Origin: Flavobacterium agri
GTDB lineage: Bacteria > Bacteroidota > Bacteroidia > Flavobacteriales > Flavobacteriaceae
Reading direction: 5' to 3'
NCBI RefSeq assembly: GCF_013401995.1
Contig: NZ_JACBJI010000003.1
Span: 1 to 64,000, forward strand
Length of the DNA: 64,000 nucleotides
Below, one piece after another: positions 8,721 through 17,485 of the stretch (position 1 is its first letter; each line of letters starts with the position of its first letter). Below the pieces are notes generated by a model. That model worked only from the letters and a program-made list of their open reading frames with translations, ran no database searches and was not told the DNA's origin. The translations under genes were made by a program, and so were the position numbers.

Positions 8721-8749
8721 AAAAATCCCGCCTTGTGAGCGGGATTTTT
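8721..8749. terminator. Bidirectional terminator
   Basis: AAAAATCCCGC (8721-8731) pairs perfectly with GCGGGATTTTT (8739-8749) over a 7-nt loop. Ts follow on the plus strand and the A-run gives Ts on the minus strand. It serves both the small secreted gene and the converging pdhC gene. Confidence 0.9.
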
Positions 8750-8768
8750 TATGGATTAAAGTTGGAGG

Positions 8769-10460
8769 TTAGGCCAACATCGTAACCGGATTTTCGATAA
8801 ACTGTTTAAGCGTCTGTAGGAATTGTGCTCCAGTCGCTCCGTCAACAGTCCTGTGGTCGCAAGCCAACGTCACTTTCATGATGTTTCCGACGACGATCTG
8901 TCCGTTTTTCACCACCGGTTGTTCCTTGATCGCGCCTACCGATAAGATAGCGGAGTTCGGTTGGTTGATGATCGACGTGAATTCAGAAATCCCAAACATA
9001 CCAAGGTTGGAAACGGTAAACGTACTTCCTTCCATCTCGGCTGGTTGTAGTTTTTTGTTTTTCGCGCGTCCAGCAACGTCTTTTACATTCGCGCCGATTT
9101 GCGTAAGCGTTTGCTGGTCGGCAAATTTCAATACCGGAACGAGCAAACCGTCCTCAACGGCAACGGCAACACCGATGTTCACGTGATGATGGATCAAAGT
9201 CACATCGTCTTTCCACTGCGAATTCACTTTCGGATGCTTTTTAAGCGCCATCGCGCAAGCTTTGATCACCATATCATTGAACGATACTTTGGTGTCTGGC
9301 AAACCGTTTATTTGGTTTCTCGCGGCGATCGCATTGTCCATATCCAACTCGATGGTCAGATAGTAGTGTGGCGCCGTGAATTTCGATTCCGACAAACGAC
9401 GCGCGATAGTCTTGCGCATTTGCGAATTCTTGATTTCTTCGGTATACGTTTCCCCAGCCGGAACAAATGGCTTCACGGCAGCAGTAGCTTCGGCTTTCGG
9501 AGCTTCGGCTTGTGGTTGTGCTTGAGTTGCTTGAGCGGCAGGTTGGAAGTTTTCGATATCGGCTTTGACGATACGTCCGTTTTCGCCCGATCCTTTTACC
9601 TGTGCGATGTTGATACCTTTTTCCTCGGCGATTTTCTTGGCCAACGGGGAAATAAAGATGCGACGTCCGTCTGAAACCACTTCTACAGGAGCTTCGGTTT
9701 TTTCAGAAGAGTCTGCTTTACTTTCAGTTTTGGCTTCTTCTTGCTTATCTGCAGTCGGAGCAGGTGCAGCACCGCCTTTTTTGAAGTTTTCGGCAACTCC
9801 GCTTACATCGGTTCCTTCAGGCCCGATAACGGCCAAAAGGCTATCTACAGGAGCGGTTTCGCCTTCTTTCACGCCAACGAAAAGCAAAGTTCCCGCCTGG
9901 AAAGATTCGAATTCCATTGTCGCTTTGTCGGTTTCGATTTCGGCAAGGATGTCACCTTCTGAAACTTTATCACCTACTTTTTTAAGCCAGGTCGCAACAG
10001 TTCCGTCGGTCATCGTGTCGCTCAAACGAGGCATGGTCACTACGGTAACTCCGGCAGGTAACGATGTACTTGCTGGTTTTGCGTCTTCTTTTTTATCGTC
10101 AGATTTGGCTTCGGCCGCAGGCTTGCTTTCCGCTTCGGGCTTAGCTTCTTCTTTTTTCGGTTCTTCGGTTTTTGGAGCTGCAGATGCACCGCCTCCGGCC
10201 AAAAGAGCCGAAATATCTTCTCCCTCGTTTCCGATGATGGCCAACATGGCATCTACTGGAGCGGTTTCGCCGGCTTGGATACCGATATGCAACAAGGTGC
10301 CGGAATTGAAAGACTCGAATTCCATCGTGGCTTTGTCAGTTTCGATTTCGGCAAGGATATCACCTTCAGAAATCTTATCGCCCACTTTCTTGAGCCAGGT
10401 CGCCACAGTTCCCTCGGTCATGGTGTCGCTGAGGCGTGGCATGGTTATAACTGTTGCCAT
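8769..10460 (-). CDS. pdhC: Pyruvate dehydrogenase E2, dihydrolipoyl acetyltransferase
   Basis: A 563-residue E2 component that passes the acetyl group from E1 to CoA in the pyruvate dehydrogenase complex. It has two lipoyl domains, each with the ETDKATMEFES motif carrying the lipoylated lysine (Lys43 and Lys179), separated by Ala/Lys/Glu/Pro-rich linkers. A peripheral subunit-binding domain follows at about 266-305, then the catalytic domain with the HRTVDG active site (His536, Asp540). The two lipoyl domains are nearly identical, also in DNA, pointing to a recent or gene-converted duplication. It lies 2 nt after pdhA in the same operon. E1 beta and E3 are not in this window, as is common in Flavobacteriaceae. 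Confidence 0.96.
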   Translation of the reverse strand: MATVITMPRLSDTMTEGTVATWLKKVGDKISEGDILAEIETDKATMEFESFNSGTLLHIGIQAGETAPVDAMLAIIGNEGEDISALLAGGGASAAPKTEEPKKEEAKPEAESKPAAEAKSDDKKEDAKPASTSLPAGVTVVTMPRLSDTMTDGTVATWLKKVGDKVSEGDILAEIETDKATMEFESFQAGTLLFVGVKEGETAPVDSLLAVIGPEGTDVSGVAENFKKGGAAPAPTADKQEEAKTESKADSSEKTEAPVEVVSDGRRIFISPLAKKIAEEKGINIAQVKGSGENGRIVKADIENFQPAAQATQAQPQAEAPKAEATAAVKPFVPAGETYTEEIKNSQMRKTIARRLSESKFTAPHYYLTIELDMDNAIAARNQINGLPDTKVSFNDMVIKACAMALKKHPKVNSQWKDDVTLIHHHVNIGVAVAVEDGLLVPVLKFADQQTLTQIGANVKDVAGRAKNKKLQPAEMEGSTFTVSNLGMFGISEFTSIINQPNSAILSVGAIKEQPVVKNGQIVVGNIMKVTLACDHRTVDGATGAQFLQTLKQFIENPVTMLA

Positions 10461-10462
10461 AA

Positions 10463-11461
10463 TTAAAGTCTGTGAGGGATGAATGGATAATTTTCTTGCT
10501 CGTAAACCACGTCATAAAGCTGTTGTGCTTCCGGGAACGGAGATTCCTCGGCGAATTTTTCGCATTCGTCAACAAGGGTTTTCACGCGTTCGTCCATAGC
10601 TGCGATTTCTTCGTCCGTGGCGTATTTCTGGTCTTTGATCACGTCAAGCACTTGCGTGATCGGGTCGATTTTTTTGTATTCCTCGACCTCCTCTTTCGTG
10701 CGGTACAATTGCGCATCGGACATCGAGTGTCCGCGGTAACGGTACGTTTTCATTTCAAGGAAAGTAGGTCCGTCACCACGACGCGCGCGCTCGATGGCTT
10801 CGTGCATGGCTTCGGCAACTTTCACCGGATTCATTCCGTCAACCGGTCCGCAAGGCATTTCATAACCCAAACCAAGTTTCCAGATATCGGTGTGGTTTGC
10901 GGTTCTTTCAACCGAAGTTCCCATTGCGTAACCGTTGTTCTCTACGATGAAAACCACCGGAAGTTTCCACAGCATCGCCATATTGAACGCTTCGTGCAAC
11001 GAACCTTGACGCGCCGCTCCGTCTCCGAAATAGGTCAAGGTAACGCCGCCCGTGTTGAAATATTTATCGGCAAAAGCGATTCCGGCACCAACCGGGATTT
11101 GTGCCCCGACGATTCCGTGACCGCCGTAAAATCCGTGTTCTTTAGAGAAGATGTGCATTGATCCGCCCATACCTTTTGAAGTTCCCGTAACTTTTCCGAG
11201 CAATTCGGCCATTACTTTTTTAGGATCTACGCCCATTCCGATCGGCTGGACGTGGTTGCGGTAAGCGGTGATCATTTTGTCTTTGGACAAGTCCATGGCG
11301 TGAAGCGCTCCTGCCAGAACGGCTTCCTGACCATTGTATAGGTGAAGAAATCCTCTTACTTTTTGTTGGATATAAAGCGCTGCGAGTTTGTCTTCGAACT
11401 TCCTCCAGAACAGCATATCTTCATACCATCTCAGATATACATCTTTAGTTACTTCTTTCAT
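10463..11461 (-). CDS. pdhA: Pyruvate dehydrogenase E1 component subunit alpha
   Basis: A 332-residue E1 alpha subunit, the usual length. It binds thiamine diphosphate and carries out decarboxylation of pyruvate together with E1 beta. The thiamine-diphosphate motif is clear: GDGAARQGSLHEAFN followed by VFIVENNGYAMGT. The conserved phosphorylation-loop-like segment YRYRGHSMSD is also present. pdhC follows after 2 nt. E1 beta (pdhB) must be encoded elsewhere because E1 alpha cannot work alone. Confidence 0.95.
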   Translation of the reverse strand: MKEVTKDVYLRWYEDMLFWRKFEDKLAALYIQQKVRGFLHLYNGQEAVLAGALHAMDLSKDKMITAYRNHVQPIGMGVDPKKVMAELLGKVTGTSKGMGGSMHIFSKEHGFYGGHGIVGAQIPVGAGIAFADKYFNTGGVTLTYFGDGAARQGSLHEAFNMAMLWKLPVVFIVENNGYAMGTSVERTANHTDIWKLGLGYEMPCGPVDGMNPVKVAEAMHEAIERARRGDGPTFLEMKTYRYRGHSMSDAQLYRTKEEVEEYKKIDPITQVLDVIKDQKYATDEEIAAMDERVKTLVDECEKFAEESPFPEAQQLYDVVYEQENYPFIPHRL

Positions 11462-11543
11462 TTGAAAATTAAGCTAAATGATTAGTGTGTTTGTACTTTC
11501 TAAAGTCAACGCAAAAGGTTTCCTCACACGAATTTGCGAAGAG

Positions 11544-11551
11544 CAAAAATA
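11544..11551 (-). promoter_or_regulatory. -7 promoter element of pdhA-pdhC
   Basis: CAAAAATA on the plus strand is TATTTTTG on the minus strand, a perfect TAnnTTTG. The leader to the pdhA ATG would be about 80 nt. No convincing TTG is found at the -33 position. Confidence 0.45.
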
Positions 11552-11599
11552 AGATTTTCCGACCAGTCAGAAAAATTAAAAGAAGTGTAATTTTTTACC

Positions 11600-12082
11600 T
11601 CACAGGAAGTTTTTATCGAATGTGAAAGGAAGTAGGTTTTTTAGCGAATCCGACTTGAAAACGCCTCCCGTTTCGCCCATGAAATAAATCTCGATCGGGC
11701 TGTCCTGGCGGATTTCGTATTCGGCGATCGATTGCCTGCAGGCGCCGCATGGCGGAATAGGGGAAGTCGTCGGATTGGTATCCGAAGCAGCCGAAATCGC
11801 CATCTTGAGGATTTTCGCATCCGGATAGGTCGCACCTGCGTGGAAAACCGCGACGCGTTCGGCACAAAGCCCCGACGGATAAGCCGCATTTTCCTGGTTC
11901 GAACCGATCACGATCTTGCCGTTGTCGAGCGCAATCGCCACACCGACTCGGAAATGCGAATAGGGTGCATAGGCATTCTTTCGTGCTTCAACCGCTTTTG
12001 TCATAAGCTCGGCCACGTCTTTCGGAAGTTCGTCGGTCGATTCAAAAGCCTGAAACGATGTTGTAATCTTGATTTCTTTCAT
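11600..12082 (-). CDS. cdd: Cytidine deaminase
   Basis: A 160-residue zinc enzyme that deaminates cytidine and deoxycytidine to uridine in pyrimidine salvage. The zinc ligands and catalytic glutamate are visible: CAER (Cys73, Glu75) and PCGAC (Cys112, Cys115), plus the substrate-binding NQENAAYPSG segment. Length fits the homotetrameric family. It lies between pdhA and porV on the same strand, but a strong terminator separates it from porV, and about 140 bp with a promoter element separate it from pdhA, so it is probably its own transcript. Confidence 0.95.
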   Translation of the reverse strand: MKEIKITTSFQAFESTDELPKDVAELMTKAVEARKNAYAPYSHFRVGVAIALDNGKIVIGSNQENAAYPSGLCAERVAVFHAGATYPDAKILKMAISAASDTNPTTSPIPPCGACRQSIAEYEIRQDSPIEIYFMGETGGVFKSDSLKNLLPFTFDKNFL

Positions 12083-12117
12083 CCAAACGGTCTATTATCT
12101 TTTCGTCTAATTATAGC

Positions 12118-12155
12118 GGAAAAAAAATCCAAATCGCCTTTCGGAAATTTGGATT
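12118..12155 (-). terminator. Terminator of the porU-porV operon
   Basis: AATCCAAAT (12126-12134) pairs with ATTTGGATT (12147-12155). On the minus strand the hairpin is followed by a run of at least eight Ts. It lies 24 nt after the porV stop and separates porV from cdd. Confidence 0.85.
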
Positions 12156-12178
12156 CGTTCATTGTTTTTATGCTGATT

Positions 12179-13387
12179 CTAGTTTTCTTCCCATTTCTCA
12201 CCGAAGTTGAAACTAAGCGAGAAACGAAGCGTATTCTCGAGCGGGTTGCGCACTTTCGATGCAGAGAACAGATACGAAACGTCGATCTTTACGATGTTGT
12301 ATCGGAAACCGGCTCCAAGCGAGAAGAACTTACGCGCGCCTTTTTCCTTGTTTTCGTTGAAATACCCGAGGCGAAACGCAAATGAATCCTGGTAAAGGTA
12401 TTCGGCACCGACCGAATAGGTGACTTCTTTAAGTTCTTCGCTGAATCCGTCTGGTGCATCGCCGAATGATTGGAAAATACCCGAAACCCAGTTGATGTTG
12501 CGGTATTCCTCGTTGTTCGCGATTTCGGCGTTCGTGGCTTCGGTGTTGTCGATCTCACCGTCTCCGTTCGCGTCGAATTTCGCGTAATCGGGAATTTGCG
12601 GAGTCGGAACCAAAAGTTTCGTGAATTCCAATCCGACGCCTACTTTGTTGTATTCGTCAAGGATGAAATCGAAGCCTCCGCCGATTCTCATGTTGGCCGG
12701 AAGGAAGTTCGCGTTGGTATCGTCTTCAGAAATGTCGTATTTGATCTTAGGGCCCAAGTTCTGGAAGTTGAAACCCAATCTCCAACGGCCGTTGAAGTCG
12801 TTATAGGCGATTTCTTCCGATTGGTAATAACCGGAGATGTCGAATGCAAAAGTGCTTGCCGGTTTCACGTCGTTGTTTTCAGACGGAATCTTCAAAGCCG
12901 AGCGGATGTAACGGCCGGCGACCGACATGGAAAACCGCTCGCTGAGTTTCAACGCGTAGGCCACGTCCAAAGCCAGTTCGTTAGGCTTTACGACCTGAGC
13001 AGGATCGTCGAAGTTCTGACGCAATTCGATTTCACCAAGCGAAAAGTAACGCAAGCTTCCCGCAAAGGCGCTTCGTTCGCTGTATCGGTTGAAGTACGTG
13101 ACTTGCCCTAATGAAATATCGTTCACCAATTCGGTCAGATATGGTGTATAGTTTACCGAAAAACCTTGCTTGTCCAGCGAGAAAGCGAATTTTGCGGGAT
13201 TGTATTGCATAGAGAATGCGTCGGGCGAAGTCGCTACGCCTTGGTCGGCCATACCCGCAGAACGCGCATCGGCGGCAATCAAAAGGAACGGAACTCCTGT
13301 GGTGATTACCCTGTCGGTCTCTTCAATCTGTGCGGTGGAAATCTGTATGGCGAACAAACAAAGTAAGGAAATAGCAATTTTTCTCAT
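12179..13387 (-). CDS. porV: Type IX secretion system outer membrane protein PorV
   Basis: A 402-residue outer-membrane beta-barrel with signal peptide (about 1-19, ending STAQ) and the PorV/LptO opening region: TGVPFLLIAADARSAGMADQG and the SPDAFSMQYNPAKFAF segment. In known systems PorV binds the C-terminal signal of T9SS cargo as it leaves the Sov translocon and delivers it to the PorU sortase. It directly follows porU (39-nt gap), its functional partner, and ends at a terminator. Beta-strand-rich sequence ends in an aromatic-rich strand (RFSLSFNFGEKW), as expected for a barrel. Confidence 0.95.
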   Translation of the reverse strand: MRKIAISLLCLFAIQISTAQIEETDRVITTGVPFLLIAADARSAGMADQGVATSPDAFSMQYNPAKFAFSLDKQGFSVNYTPYLTELVNDISLGQVTYFNRYSERSAFAGSLRYFSLGEIELRQNFDDPAQVVKPNELALDVAYALKLSERFSMSVAGRYIRSALKIPSENNDVKPASTFAFDISGYYQSEEIAYNDFNGRWRLGFNFQNLGPKIKYDISEDDTNANFLPANMRIGGGFDFILDEYNKVGVGLEFTKLLVPTPQIPDYAKFDANGDGEIDNTEATNAEIANNEEYRNINWVSGIFQSFGDAPDGFSEELKEVTYSVGAEYLYQDSFAFRLGYFNENKEKGARKFFSLGAGFRYNIVKIDVSYLFSASKVRNPLENTLRFSLSFNFGEKWEEN

Positions 13388-13426
13388 TCTGAATTTTTGA
13401 ATAGGATTAACAAATATAGTATTTTA

Positions 13427-16400
13427 TTAAAGTATCACAAGTTTCTCGATCTTTTCAGACTTGGTGTTGGTCAGCGTCGATCGCACGGTCAATTTGTAGA
13501 TGTAGACGCCCTTTCCGATGCGGTCGCCAAAATCGTCTTTTCCGTCCCAGGTCACTTCACGCGACAAAAATCCGTCGGTATTGACGACTTGGTTTTTAGT
13601 CCAGACGACTTTTCCGGTAACGGTCATCACCTGAACCTGTACGTCGAGCGGCTCGAACGGTTTGTTGTGCGAAAACCAGAATTGCGTATACGTCGTGAAC
13701 GGGTTCGGATAATTTAAAACGTTGGTAAGCGTGATTTTATCGTCCCCGACGACCACAAATTGTATTTCGGCCACGATCGGATTGTTGTAAACGTCCCAAG
13801 CCTTGAACGTGATCGTGTGCAATCCCTTGGCCAAATTGCGGAACGGATAACGCACTTGTCCTTTTTTATAATTGTCGAGTTCGGCCTCGTAATAATCGTT
13901 CATGATGTAAGGATTGGCCTCGTCACCGTCGAGAATCGCGATGATGTCGTGTCCGATGCCACTCGCCGTATTGATACCGTTTTCGTCTTCGAGGAACGCG
14001 AGGAATATCGGATTTTCGTTCGTGATACCACCGTTGACGAACGTGCGGTCGTTCATGTAAAGTTGTACGGTCGGGCCGATGTTGTCTTCAGCCGCGCTCG
14101 TATTGATTCCGCCGACTTTGATCGTCGTGTCGTAACCCGTTTTGTCCAAAAGGATCTGGTTGCGTTTCGAATAGAAACTGATGCGCCCGTTTCCTAAAGG
14201 AATCCTGATGTCGCGAGGCACTACGAATCCGACCTGAAATTGGCCGTTAGCTACGGTCGCGTTTCCTCGGAAAATGGTTTCGCCCAACGTAATGAAGTTC
14301 ATCACGCTGTTCATATTGTCGTTGTCGAGCGTGGTCCTTTGGATGTTCTTGTCGAAAACCGTTACCGAAATCTCGCCGTTGTAATTCGGCAACGGTGTGT
14401 TGAACTCGTCGGTCACTTCACCATTGAGCTTGATATGATCGAGCGACTGGAAATCATCGATCGGGCCTGTTATAGGCGCATCATTTACGGCGGTAAGCCT
14501 GATTTGCGGTTTCGGCACGGCAAGCATCATCGCCGGATCTCCCAAAAATGTGATGATATTGGTATTGATCGCGATACCTATCGAGGCCGATTTGGCCTGT
14601 CGCAACGCTTCCGCAATAGAAACATACGTGTTCGTGCTGTTGCCGTTTACATACGAAAGCAAATATTCCGATAAAGTATCGTTGAAATCCTGAGCGGCGC
14701 CTTGACCGATAGAGCGCACCGTCGTAATCATCGAAACCGCACCTCCTCTAGGATTCCAGAACGTGTATTCGCCCGCCGTCGGACGATACGGATTGTCGAA
14801 ACGCGAGAATTCGCAAGTGATCGTAATGAAAAGCGGATACTTGTAGCGATTGCTCAAATTCTGTCCGTCTTCCTTGATCCAGACGCGCTCGGCTGAAAGT
14901 CCGTCCTCGCCGCCGTGACCTAAATAATTAAAGACAAGCGCTCCTTTTTCGAACGCGTTGAACATGTCCTGGCGCGCTTTCGGGTAACGTGCGCCTCCCG
15001 CGGCGGTTTCCTGTTCGTAAGAATCGAGATAGATTTTTTCAAGATTCAGGAAAGGTTTGGCTGCAGCGATGTCTGTAGCGAGTTGATTTTGACGGGTTTG
15101 GAGCTGGACGTCGGACTCTTTGTCGGCATCGTCGGAAATCAACACATAATTATTACGCCAGCCACCATAAGATTTAAGATCGTGGTAATCGATGACTTTC
15201 ATCACCAATTCGTCGGCCTGGGAAGCATCGTTGGCAATGATGCGTCCGACGGCCACATCGATTCCGCCCAAGTCGAGCACGGGAGAGCCGTAAGCATCCA
15301 GAAGTCCTTCGTCGTCGTTGAGCATTCCGAAAAAGTCATCGGTCACAAAAGAACGTTCGCCCGTGTCGAAGCTGTAAAGCGCATGGTAGGCGGGAACGAC
15401 GTTGGTGTTGTTCGGGATGCGGTTTTTGAAATCGAAAGATGCATCGCCGAAAATACAGATGTACTTGAGCCGGTTTGCCGGCGTCGACGGGTTGTTGTAA
15501 ACGTAATAAGCGAGATTGCGGATGGCCGCGACGTCCTGTTTTCCGGAAGAAAATTCCTGATAGATCATCTCTGTCGTGACGACCTTGACGTTCAAATTTG
15601 AATAAGAACGATGGAAGGCAGCCAGTTTTTCGGCCTGCGTACTGAGTTTGGCAGGTGTAATGATAAGATAATCGACGTCGGCGAACTGTCCTTGCTGATT
15701 TTTGAAAATCGTCCCTTTAATATCCTGGTTGGCTACTTTGGACTTCGCTTCCTTTTTTGGAGTGTAATAATCGGAATTGTCCAAAACCACATATTTACGC
15801 GTGTCACCAAGCGTTGTATTGAATGAAAAAGAACCTTGGGAGGCGTTCGTGAATTTGGTCGCATTATATAGGTCGGTGATGTCCCAGACCTCGGGAATAT
15901 TGTTGGCGTTCGTAATCTGGTATTGCCCGACCCCAGAAGTGGCCGAATTGTTGGCCGTGAAATGATATTGTTTGTTGTAACCTTTTAAGGTACGTCTTGC
16001 TTTTATGATGATGAAATCCAGATAACCAAGCGATCCGGGTACACCATTATTATTATAGGTAAGTTTGATGGTCATTTCCTCAGCGGCGGGAATCGAGGTC
16101 GTAAAAGGAGCTTCGACTGCTTGAGTGCTGCTCTCGAAGAAGATTTGCCCGATCGGAATGTTGCCTATGGTCTGTCCGTTCGATTGGACTTCGAAATTGG
16201 TTTGAGTGTAAGCCGCGGCGGCGGTCATGATCTGGATCGATGCCGGTGTCGATGTGACCACTCCCGGAAATTTGAATTCGAACTCCTGTTCGTTTTCTAT
16301 GTTGAACTGCTCGCCGAACCATCTGCGGCCCAAACGCACGACGTTGACTTTGTCTTCTTCGTGATATTGATAATCTTCAAAATCGGTGAAATTCACAGTA

Positions 16401-17278
16401 GGCGAAGCGGGTTGTGGTGTTTCCTGTATGCGTTTGCCGTTGTCGCCTTTTGCCGTTACATAATAATAGGAGCGATCCGAAAACTGGTTGATGTGTGTTT
16501 GGCTGTCGGAATTCCAATTGTCGACGCCTTCCGCATAAAACAGGATGTAATCTCCCGAGTCGAACTGGCCGTCGGATTCGCCGACGAAATTGATCGCGTT
16601 TTCCTCGAGGTCGTAAGATGGCGTGTCGGAATTGCGAAGGCGCAGCATTTGTCCGCCATTTCCGTAAATCTTTATTTTGCGAGGATCCACATTGGTATTC
16701 ATGCCCAAACTTTGCAGGAATCCTTTCGAAATCTTATAAACGCCCGATTTTTCTACATAGAAGCGATACCAGTCACCGGTAGCCAAAACCGAATTGGTGA
16801 TTGCATTGACGGTATTCGCTGTTTGAGGACGCGAAGTATTTCCCGAAGAAAAAGCGTAATTGAAAGAGACTAGTTTTTTATAAGCGCCGTTTTCCTTAAT
16901 AATAGGTGAAACTGTAATAATTGCATAATAGGAATCGCGCGCGTTCTTGTTTTGGAGTTTAGTCTTGACCGAAGTCGGGATTGAAGAGGTTTTTAGGTCG
17001 CCCAGTCCGCTTGCTGGTAAATTCTCGTAAACAAGATTGGTGATCTGAAGCGACGCGGGATTGACGGGGCCGTTCTGTGCAATGGATAAACTGTAGGTCA
17101 ATGCCATGGTCGACTTGTCGAAAATCATGTTGCGAACGTCGAATTGCGGTATCCTTGCCTTGTACTCGCCCGAGACATAATCGCTGTTTTCGAGCCAATG
17201 CAATGTGGCTGTCCCGCTTTGTTGTGCGACGCAGTAGTTTGATATGAAAACAATTAGGAAGAGTACGGCTTTTTTCAT
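13427..17278 (-). CDS. porU: Type IX secretion system sortase PorU
   Basis: A 1283-residue gingipain-like (peptidase C25) cell-surface sortase. It cleaves C-terminal sorting domains from T9SS cargo and links the protein to surface anionic lipopolysaccharide. Signal peptide at 1-19 (ending CVAQ). The C25 domain is at about 540-930, with the catalytic histidine in GHGG (His788) and cysteine in TITCEF (Cys822). The protein itself ends in a CTD-like domain with the YPNPF motif near residue 1190 and a FlgD-type GKGVYIYKLTV segment. It is transcribed with porV and lies divergent from gldJ, a grouping common in Flavobacteriaceae. Confidence 0.95.
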   Translation of the reverse strand: MKKAVLFLIVFISNYCVAQQSGTATLHWLENSDYVSGEYKARIPQFDVRNMIFDKSTMALTYSLSIAQNGPVNPASLQITNLVYENLPASGLGDLKTSSIPTSVKTKLQNKNARDSYYAIITVSPIIKENGAYKKLVSFNYAFSSGNTSRPQTANTVNAITNSVLATGDWYRFYVEKSGVYKISKGFLQSLGMNTNVDPRKIKIYGNGGQMLRLRNSDTPSYDLEENAINFVGESDGQFDSGDYILFYAEGVDNWNSDSQTHINQFSDRSYYYVTAKGDNGKRIQETPQPASPTVNFTDFEDYQYHEEDKVNVVRLGRRWFGEQFNIENEQEFEFKFPGVVTSTPASIQIMTAAAAYTQTNFEVQSNGQTIGNIPIGQIFFESSTQAVEAPFTTSIPAAEEMTIKLTYNNNGVPGSLGYLDFIIIKARRTLKGYNKQYHFTANNSATSGVGQYQITNANNIPEVWDITDLYNATKFTNASQGSFSFNTTLGDTRKYVVLDNSDYYTPKKEAKSKVANQDIKGTIFKNQQGQFADVDYLIITPAKLSTQAEKLAAFHRSYSNLNVKVVTTEMIYQEFSSGKQDVAAIRNLAYYVYNNPSTPANRLKYICIFGDASFDFKNRIPNNTNVVPAYHALYSFDTGERSFVTDDFFGMLNDDEGLLDAYGSPVLDLGGIDVAVGRIIANDASQADELVMKVIDYHDLKSYGGWRNNYVLISDDADKESDVQLQTRQNQLATDIAAAKPFLNLEKIYLDSYEQETAAGGARYPKARQDMFNAFEKGALVFNYLGHGGEDGLSAERVWIKEDGQNLSNRYKYPLFITITCEFSRFDNPYRPTAGEYTFWNPRGGAVSMITTVRSIGQGAAQDFNDTLSEYLLSYVNGNSTNTYVSIAEALRQAKSASIGIAINTNIITFLGDPAMMLAVPKPQIRLTAVNDAPITGPIDDFQSLDHIKLNGEVTDEFNTPLPNYNGEISVTVFDKNIQRTTLDNDNMNSVMNFITLGETIFRGNATVANGQFQVGFVVPRDIRIPLGNGRISFYSKRNQILLDKTGYDTTIKVGGINTSAAEDNIGPTVQLYMNDRTFVNGGITNENPIFLAFLEDENGINTASGIGHDIIAILDGDEANPYIMNDYYEAELDNYKKGQVRYPFRNLAKGLHTITFKAWDVYNNPIVAEIQFVVVGDDKITLTNVLNYPNPFTTYTQFWFSHNKPFEPLDVQVQVMTVTGKVVWTKNQVVNTDGFLSREVTWDGKDDFGDRIGKGVYIYKLTVRSTLTNTKSEKIEKLVIL

Positions 17279-17429
17279 CAGAAATAGTAACGCGCGGAGC
17301 CTGCAATTATTACGGAGCGTAAAAATAATTTATTTGAAGGCATCGGATATAATATTTGAATTAAATTTCCGTTTTCAACGATTATGCGGCAGAAAATGTC
17401 GACGAAAAGGGATTATTTTTCAAATAGTG

Positions 17430-17459
17430 TTGCAGTTTAACGATTTGTTGCTATATTGC
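17430..17459 (+). promoter_or_regulatory. Promoter of gldJ
   Basis: TTG at 17430-17432, a 19-nt spacer, then TATATTGC at 17452-17459, one base away from TAnnTTTG. The predicted start leaves about a 23-nt leader before the ATG at 17486. Confidence 0.5.
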
Positions 17460-17485
17460 GCCACGAAATTTACACCTACTAAAGT

